64,000 nucleotides of DNA from Noviherbaspirillum denitrificans (GTDB lineage: Bacteria; Pseudomonadota; Gammaproteobacteria; Burkholderiales; Burkholderiaceae_D), in NCBI RefSeq assembly GCF_002211445.1, contig NZ_LSTO01000001.1, positions 2,880,829-2,944,828 of the forward strand, written 5' to 3'. Numbering within the stretch: the stretch's first letter is position 1; the number at the start of each line of letters is the position of its first letter. Position numbers and translations under genes: made by a program. Of the stretch, positions 60,731-64,000 are shown in pieces. The notes under the pieces are model-generated. The model searched no databases and had not been told where the DNA came from. It was given only the letters and a program-made list of their open reading frames with translations.

Positions 60731-61516
60731 CTACCTCCCGGCCTGCGGTGCACGGGCACTGGCGAAGCGTTCGCTCAGGAGGGCGCCGGCGCCGGGCACA
60801 ACCGGTTCCAATCCAAGGTTTTCGAGGAGACGGCGGGTGGTGCAAACGGCCGACGATGTCACCGGTAGTCCCAGTTTGTCCTCGACCGCCTGGATTGCCG
60901 GCAGCGACGGCATCTGCACGCAGGCGGAGAGCACGACTGCGTCCGCGTTTTCGATGTTCAGTCGTGCCACATCGTCGACCAGGCGCATCGGATCGCGCCG
61001 GCCGACTTCGAGGTTGTCGGGAATTTCGAATGCGATTGCATCAATCACGTCGATACCCTCGCTCTCGATGTACTTGACCACAAGATCTGTTAGTGGCCGC
61101 ATATACGGTGTGACAATCGATACGCGTTTGGCGCCCAGGATTCGCAGGCCGTCAATCAATGCGCCGGCCGAGGTGACGACAGGGGCGGCACACAGGTTGT
61201 CCCGCGCCACCTGGGTCAGGCGGCGCTCGCTTTCCCTGTGGTAGCCTGTTCCCATCGACATGATGGCAACAAGGCAGGCATAGCCCATTACGTCCACGCG
61301 CGCGTCTGCAAGTTCAGCAGCGCAACGCAAGCTGTCGGCGTCCATGCGTGCGAGCTCCTCCTTCGTTACCCGATGCATGCGCATTCGGCTGGAGTGGAAG
61401 GTGAACTTCTCCGGCCGCACTGCCATGCGCGATTGCAACATTGCAGGGATCTCCGTTTCCATTGTGGTGTTCGAACTGGGTACGATCTGGCCGATTCGAA
61501 AAGTGGTTTTAGTCAT
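60731..61516 (-). CDS. maiA: Maleate cis-trans isomerase
   Basis: The 261-residue cytoplasmic enzyme converts maleate to fumarate without cofactor. It matches nicotinate-pathway NicE and related isomerases: QIVPSSNTTMETEIPAML at the start, FHSSRMRMHRVTKEELARMD, Cys81 in VMGYACLVAIMSMGTGYH and Cys199 in VVLSACVQMPSLPAI. These are the two catalytic cysteines of the Asp/Glu racemase fold. VTSAGALIDGLRILGAKR is also typical. I choose the ATG at 61516, just before family similarity; two earlier in-frame ATGs arise from a 21-bp tandem duplication that also copies the ribosome binding site. It is the first gene of the catabolic operon and feeds fumarate to the TCA cycle. Confidence 0.9.
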   Translation of the reverse strand: MTKTTFRIGQIVPSSNTTMETEIPAMLQSRMAVRPEKFTFHSSRMRMHRVTKEELARMDADSLRCAAELADARVDVMGYACLVAIMSMGTGYHRESERRLTQVARDNLCAAPVVTSAGALIDGLRILGAKRVSIVTPYMRPLTDLVVKYIESEGIDVIDAIAFEIPDNLEVGRRDPMRLVDDVARLNIENADAVVLSACVQMPSLPAIQAVEDKLGLPVTSSAVCTTRRLLENLGLEPVVPGAGALLSERFASARAPQAGR

Positions 61517-61558
61517 GCTCTTTCCTCTTGCTGTCATGCTCTTTCCTCTTGCTGTCAT
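61517..61558 (-). repeat. Tandem 21-bp duplication of the maiA ribosome binding site and start
   Basis: Two identical 21-bp units (ATGACAGCAAGAGGA followed by AAGAGC) abut the true start of the maleate isomerase gene. Each contains an AGAGGA ribosome binding site followed by an in-frame ATG, so up to three starts are possible at 61558, 61537 and 61516. The encoded extension would be MTARGKS repeated twice. Confidence 0.85.
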
Positions 61559-61735
61559 GCTGTTGAGACGGTGCCTGCATCCGTTAGTCGACAATGTAGG
61601 CCTTGCGGGAAGGGAGGCGTTAATACCGTTTTTTTATCGCGCCAGAGAAAAGTCTGATTCGAGTCCCGGGTTCAGCAGCGCTATACTCGGGCGACCGCCC
61701 GTTGGCGGCGAAGATTGGCAGTAGGGAGAGAGGGA

Positions 61736-62659
61736 ATGGACCTGCGACAGATGCGGTATTTCGAGGCAATCGTGCGGCACAAGAGCTTTACCCAGGCCGC
61801 ATTGAAACTGTATGTCGCCCAGCCGGCGCTGGGCTTCCAAATCCGCAAGCTGGAAGAAGAGCTGGGAATCCAGCTGCTCATCCGGAACACGCGCGGCGTG
61901 GAACCGACGGAGGCCGGCCTCCTGTTCCTGGAACGCGCGCGGAAGATCCTGGACGAAGTCGACCAGACCAGGAAGGTCCTGCTCGACCATGCGGGGCCGG
62001 TGCGCGGGCACATTTCTATCGGCATTACGCCGACGATTGCGAGTGTTCTGGCGCTGCCGCTGCTCCAGCGTTGCCGCCAAGAATTGCCGGAAGTCTCGAT
62101 CAACCTTGTGGAAGACCTGGGCAGCGTGCTGACCGAATGGCTGCAGCTGGACCGCCTGGACATGGCACTAGCCTTTTCCGTCCCGCCGACGCTCGGGCTC
62201 ACGGCAAAGACCCTGGTGGAGGACCGGGCCTTCTTTATCTACAAACCGGAACAGGGGCTGCGCACAAGCCGAAGCATTGCATTCGAGGAGATTGTTTGCC
62301 AGCCGCTGATCCTGCCAAGCGCACCCAACCGCCTCAGGCAATTCCTTGAGGAGACGGCCAAGGCAAGGAAGCTCGATCTGAACGTGGCACTGGAAGTGCA
62401 ATCGCCTTCCACCATTTTGAAGCTGGTCGAAGAGGGATTCGGGGCGACGGTCATGTCAATCGTCGCGGTAAGGCCGCTCATCGAAAAGCGGCGCTTGTCT
62501 GCGCGCCCAATCGTGGAACCGGAAGTGTCGTATCCGCTATCCCTCGTCCGATCCGATTCCAATCCGCTATCGAAGGCAGAGGCGGCCCTGCAGCAGATCA
62601 TTGAGGAATTGGTGCAAAAGACGATTGTGGAGGCAGGGGCGGACGCCCCTGCCGGTTGA
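61736..62659 (+). CDS. LysR-family transcriptional regulator
   Basis: The 307-residue protein has the LysR helix-turn-helix at its start (MDLRQMRYFEAIVRHKSFTQ, AALKLYVAQPALGFQIRKLE) and a co-inducer-binding domain (about 90-295). It resembles the NAC/CynR-like group with GHISIGITPTIASVLALPLL. It is divergent from maiA with a 219-base gap, the classic arrangement for a pathway regulator that senses a substrate or intermediate. GGGAGAGAGGGA precedes the ATG at 61736. The 3' end includes a strong hairpin shared with the convergent porin gene. Confidence 0.92.
   Translation: MDLRQMRYFEAIVRHKSFTQAALKLYVAQPALGFQIRKLEEELGIQLLIRNTRGVEPTEAGLLFLERARKILDEVDQTRKVLLDHAGPVRGHISIGITPTIASVLALPLLQRCRQELPEVSINLVEDLGSVLTEWLQLDRLDMALAFSVPPTLGLTAKTLVEDRAFFIYKPEQGLRTSRSIAFEEIVCQPLILPSAPNRLRQFLEETAKARKLDLNVALEVQSPSTILKLVEEGFGATVMSIVAVRPLIEKRRLSARPIVEPEVSYPLSLVRSDSNPLSKAEAALQQIIEELVQKTIVEAGADAPAG
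62632..62653. terminator. Hairpin between the LysR and porin genes
   Basis: A perfect 10-bp stem (GGCAGGGGCG paired with CGCCCCTGCC) with a 2-base loop covers the last codons of the LysR gene and ends 8 bases before the end of the convergent porin gene. It is a likely bidirectional terminator although no long T run follows. Confidence 0.6.
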
Positions 62660-62661
62660 CG

Positions 62662-63744
62662 TCAAAACGTGTGACGGATCCCAGTCATCACACCCAATTG
62701 GCTCATGCCGGCGCCGACCGGTGCGCCCGCGCTGGCGGCCTGGGTAGCCGCGCCGTCATTGTCGATGTGCCCCAGTGAGGCGTACACGGCTGTGCGCTTC
62801 GACAGCGCATAGGTCGTGCGCGCTACCAGGAGTGTGGAATCATTCGGTGAATTGCGGACGTCGCGCCGTGCGGCGAGGATGTCGACGGTCAGCTGGCTGG
62901 ACCACGGATAACTGGCGTCGATGAAGAAGAGGTTGACCTTGGAATTGGTGGCTGCCTTGGTCTCCCGCCCTAGCCATCCTGCGCCCAGTTTCACCGGACC
63001 GATCATCGCGTATCCGTTGAGCTGGGTCCGCGTGTCGGTGTACGAGCTGTTTGACAGGCCGGCAGCAGCACCCGGTCCGCCATGCATGCGATCCATCGTG
63101 CCTGCAATTCCAAAACCCGTTGCATCGTACTTTGCCATGGCGGTCCATTGCCGGCACGCGCGAGCATTGCCGGAGAATCCATCCGGGCAGTTTGTTCCCG
63201 CAGGTCCGCCGGCTGCGGAGCTGTCACGGCCGAGGCTGTAGGTGGCGCCGAGCGTCAGGCCCGAAAACGATCCCAGGTAGCCGATGGAGTTGTCGCTGCG
63301 CGCATTGGGAATGTAAGCGTCGAGCACGCCGAGTCCATGAATGCTCGGGCCGATTACGTCCGCGCCTCCAAGCCCGTGCGCGGTCATGGTCAATTGCCGT
63401 CCGAGCATGAGCGTTCCCCAAGGGCCGCCGAGGCCGACGTAGGCGAGTCTGCCGAAGAGCCTGTTGCCGTAGCCAACTGCGCCGGTTGTCATTGCGAACC
63501 CGCTTTCCAGTACGAACAGCGTTCGAAAGCCGCCACCAAGATCTTCGACTCCCTTGAATCCCAGCCGGGACGGCAGCGTTCCGGTAAGGCTTGGCATGCG
63601 TACCAGCGAATCGCCAGCAGGATTGGCGTTGGTCAGGTACTCGACACCCTGGTCGACAATACCGTACACGGAAAGATTGGATTGGGCGGAAGCCGCATTC
63701 GAAAACGCGATTGTCACGGCGGCCGCAAGAAGAGCCTTTTTCAT
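62662..63744 (-). CDS. Outer-membrane general porin (gram-negative porin family)
   Basis: The 360-residue protein has a signal peptide (MKKALLAAAVTIAFSNAASA, cleaved near AQS) and a mature start NLSVYGIVDQGVEYLTNANP. The porin segments LPSRLGFKGVEDLGGGFRTL, RLFGRLAYVGLGGPWGTLML and the terminal GVMTGIRHTF with its final phenylalanine follow. It is a relative of the porin at 6.4 kb, but with longer loops containing GTNCPDGFSGNARACRQW, where two cysteines could form a disulfide. GGAG precedes the ATG. It is convergent with the LysR gene and may bring the acid used by the nearby operon into the periplasm. Confidence 0.92.
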   Translation of the reverse strand: MKKALLAAAVTIAFSNAASAQSNLSVYGIVDQGVEYLTNANPAGDSLVRMPSLTGTLPSRLGFKGVEDLGGGFRTLFVLESGFAMTTGAVGYGNRLFGRLAYVGLGGPWGTLMLGRQLTMTAHGLGGADVIGPSIHGLGVLDAYIPNARSDNSIGYLGSFSGLTLGATYSLGRDSSAAGGPAGTNCPDGFSGNARACRQWTAMAKYDATGFGIAGTMDRMHGGPGAAAGLSNSSYTDTRTQLNGYAMIGPVKLGAGWLGRETKAATNSKVNLFFIDASYPWSSQLTVDILAARRDVRNSPNDSTLLVARTTYALSKRTAVYASLGHIDNDGAATQAASAGAPVGAGMSQLGVMTGIRHTF

Positions 63745-64000
63745 TGAGTCTCCAGGAATGGATATTGTTTTGGGAATGCCTCAGTGCGGATGCACTCGGC
63801 TTGCAATGAGGCCTGCCTAGGCTTCATTCGCTCCTGATGCTAGAAGCTGGTGCGGAGCGTGAAAAATACCGATTTCTTGCTGCGCCAAAGCAAATTCTTA
63901 TGGGTAGCGCGTATGGCATCCGGCGGATGTGGAATAGCGGAGAGGCAAACCTGCACGAACCTCCGGACGACTGGACTTTTATGGCGATACGGTCGTGTAG
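63745..64000. other. Upstream region of the porin gene to the window edge
   Basis: These 256 bases hold the porin promoter and unassigned sequence; reading frames here are short and do not look like genes. No repeat or operator stands out. Confidence 0.4.

Noticed and set aside
1-64000. CRISPR arrays, rRNA or tRNA genes
   Set aside because: No regularly spaced repeats, conserved rRNA blocks or cloverleaf-like sequences were noticed on either strand by eye; a covariance-model search would settle short RNAs.

Overview
The window looks like chromosome of a GC-rich betaproteobacterium of the order Burkholderiales, possibly near Oxalobacteraceae or Burkholderiaceae. This is inferred from two small trimeric general porins, a Bug/TctC periplasmic binding protein, class I PHA metabolism, and CoA-dependent catabolic clusters under IclR and LysR regulators. 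I see no rRNA, tRNA, CRISPR array or intact insertion sequence.

Layout. (1) 0-3.3 kb holds a short chemoreceptor-like protein, a glutathione S-transferase-like protein and an intracellular PHA depolymerase. (2) 3.6-17.3 kb is a catabolic locus: an EntS-like exporter and an IclR regulator on the minus strand, then porin, TctC-type binding protein, enoyl-CoA hydratase, NDP-forming acyl-CoA synthetase, alpha/beta hydrolase, FadB/J-like fusion, PcaF-type thiolase and MmgE/PrpD protein on the plus strand. It reads as uptake, CoA activation and beta-oxidation-like breakdown of an unidentified acid. (3) 17.6-26.4 kb is signalling: a HAD hydrolase with an orphan NarL-type histidine kinase, and two PAS-GGDEF-EAL proteins that flank a decayed family 11 fucosyltransferase gene.

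(4) 26.5-50.6 kb is a stress or energy-limitation island: two P-type ATPases (one MgtA-like), a bactofilin-like membrane protein, CBS-BON and CBS proteins, three universal stress proteins, a GroEL paralogue without GroES, Hsp20, PEP synthase, a PlsC acyltransferase, a beta-phosphoglucomutase/GH65 fusion, a PHA synthase lacking a conserved internal segment, and a persulfide-dioxygenase-like hydrolase. Three exact TTGA-N6-TCAA (FNR/Anr-type) sites and two near matches lie in its intergenic gaps. This suggests oxygen-limitation control and recalls the content of dormancy regulons.

(5) 51.2-63.7 kb is a second catabolic locus. A minus-strand operon, divergent from a LysR regulator, runs maleate isomerase, alpha/beta hydrolase, EntE-like ligase fused to a VOC domain, an 84-residue unknown, 4HBT thioesterase, OYE-type reductase, SMP-30 lactonase and AAHS transporter, and ends in a decayed pcaJ-pcaF pair. 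A porin closes the window. The pathway implied is conversion of an imported aromatic or related acid to maleate and then fumarate; the substrate cannot be read from sequence.

A dispersed repeat occurs at three gene boundaries (about 3.4, 47.6 and 50.9 kb). It carries a 20-bp imperfect palindrome, and near 50.95 kb also repeated AT-rich motifs. It looks like remnants of mobile-element ends.
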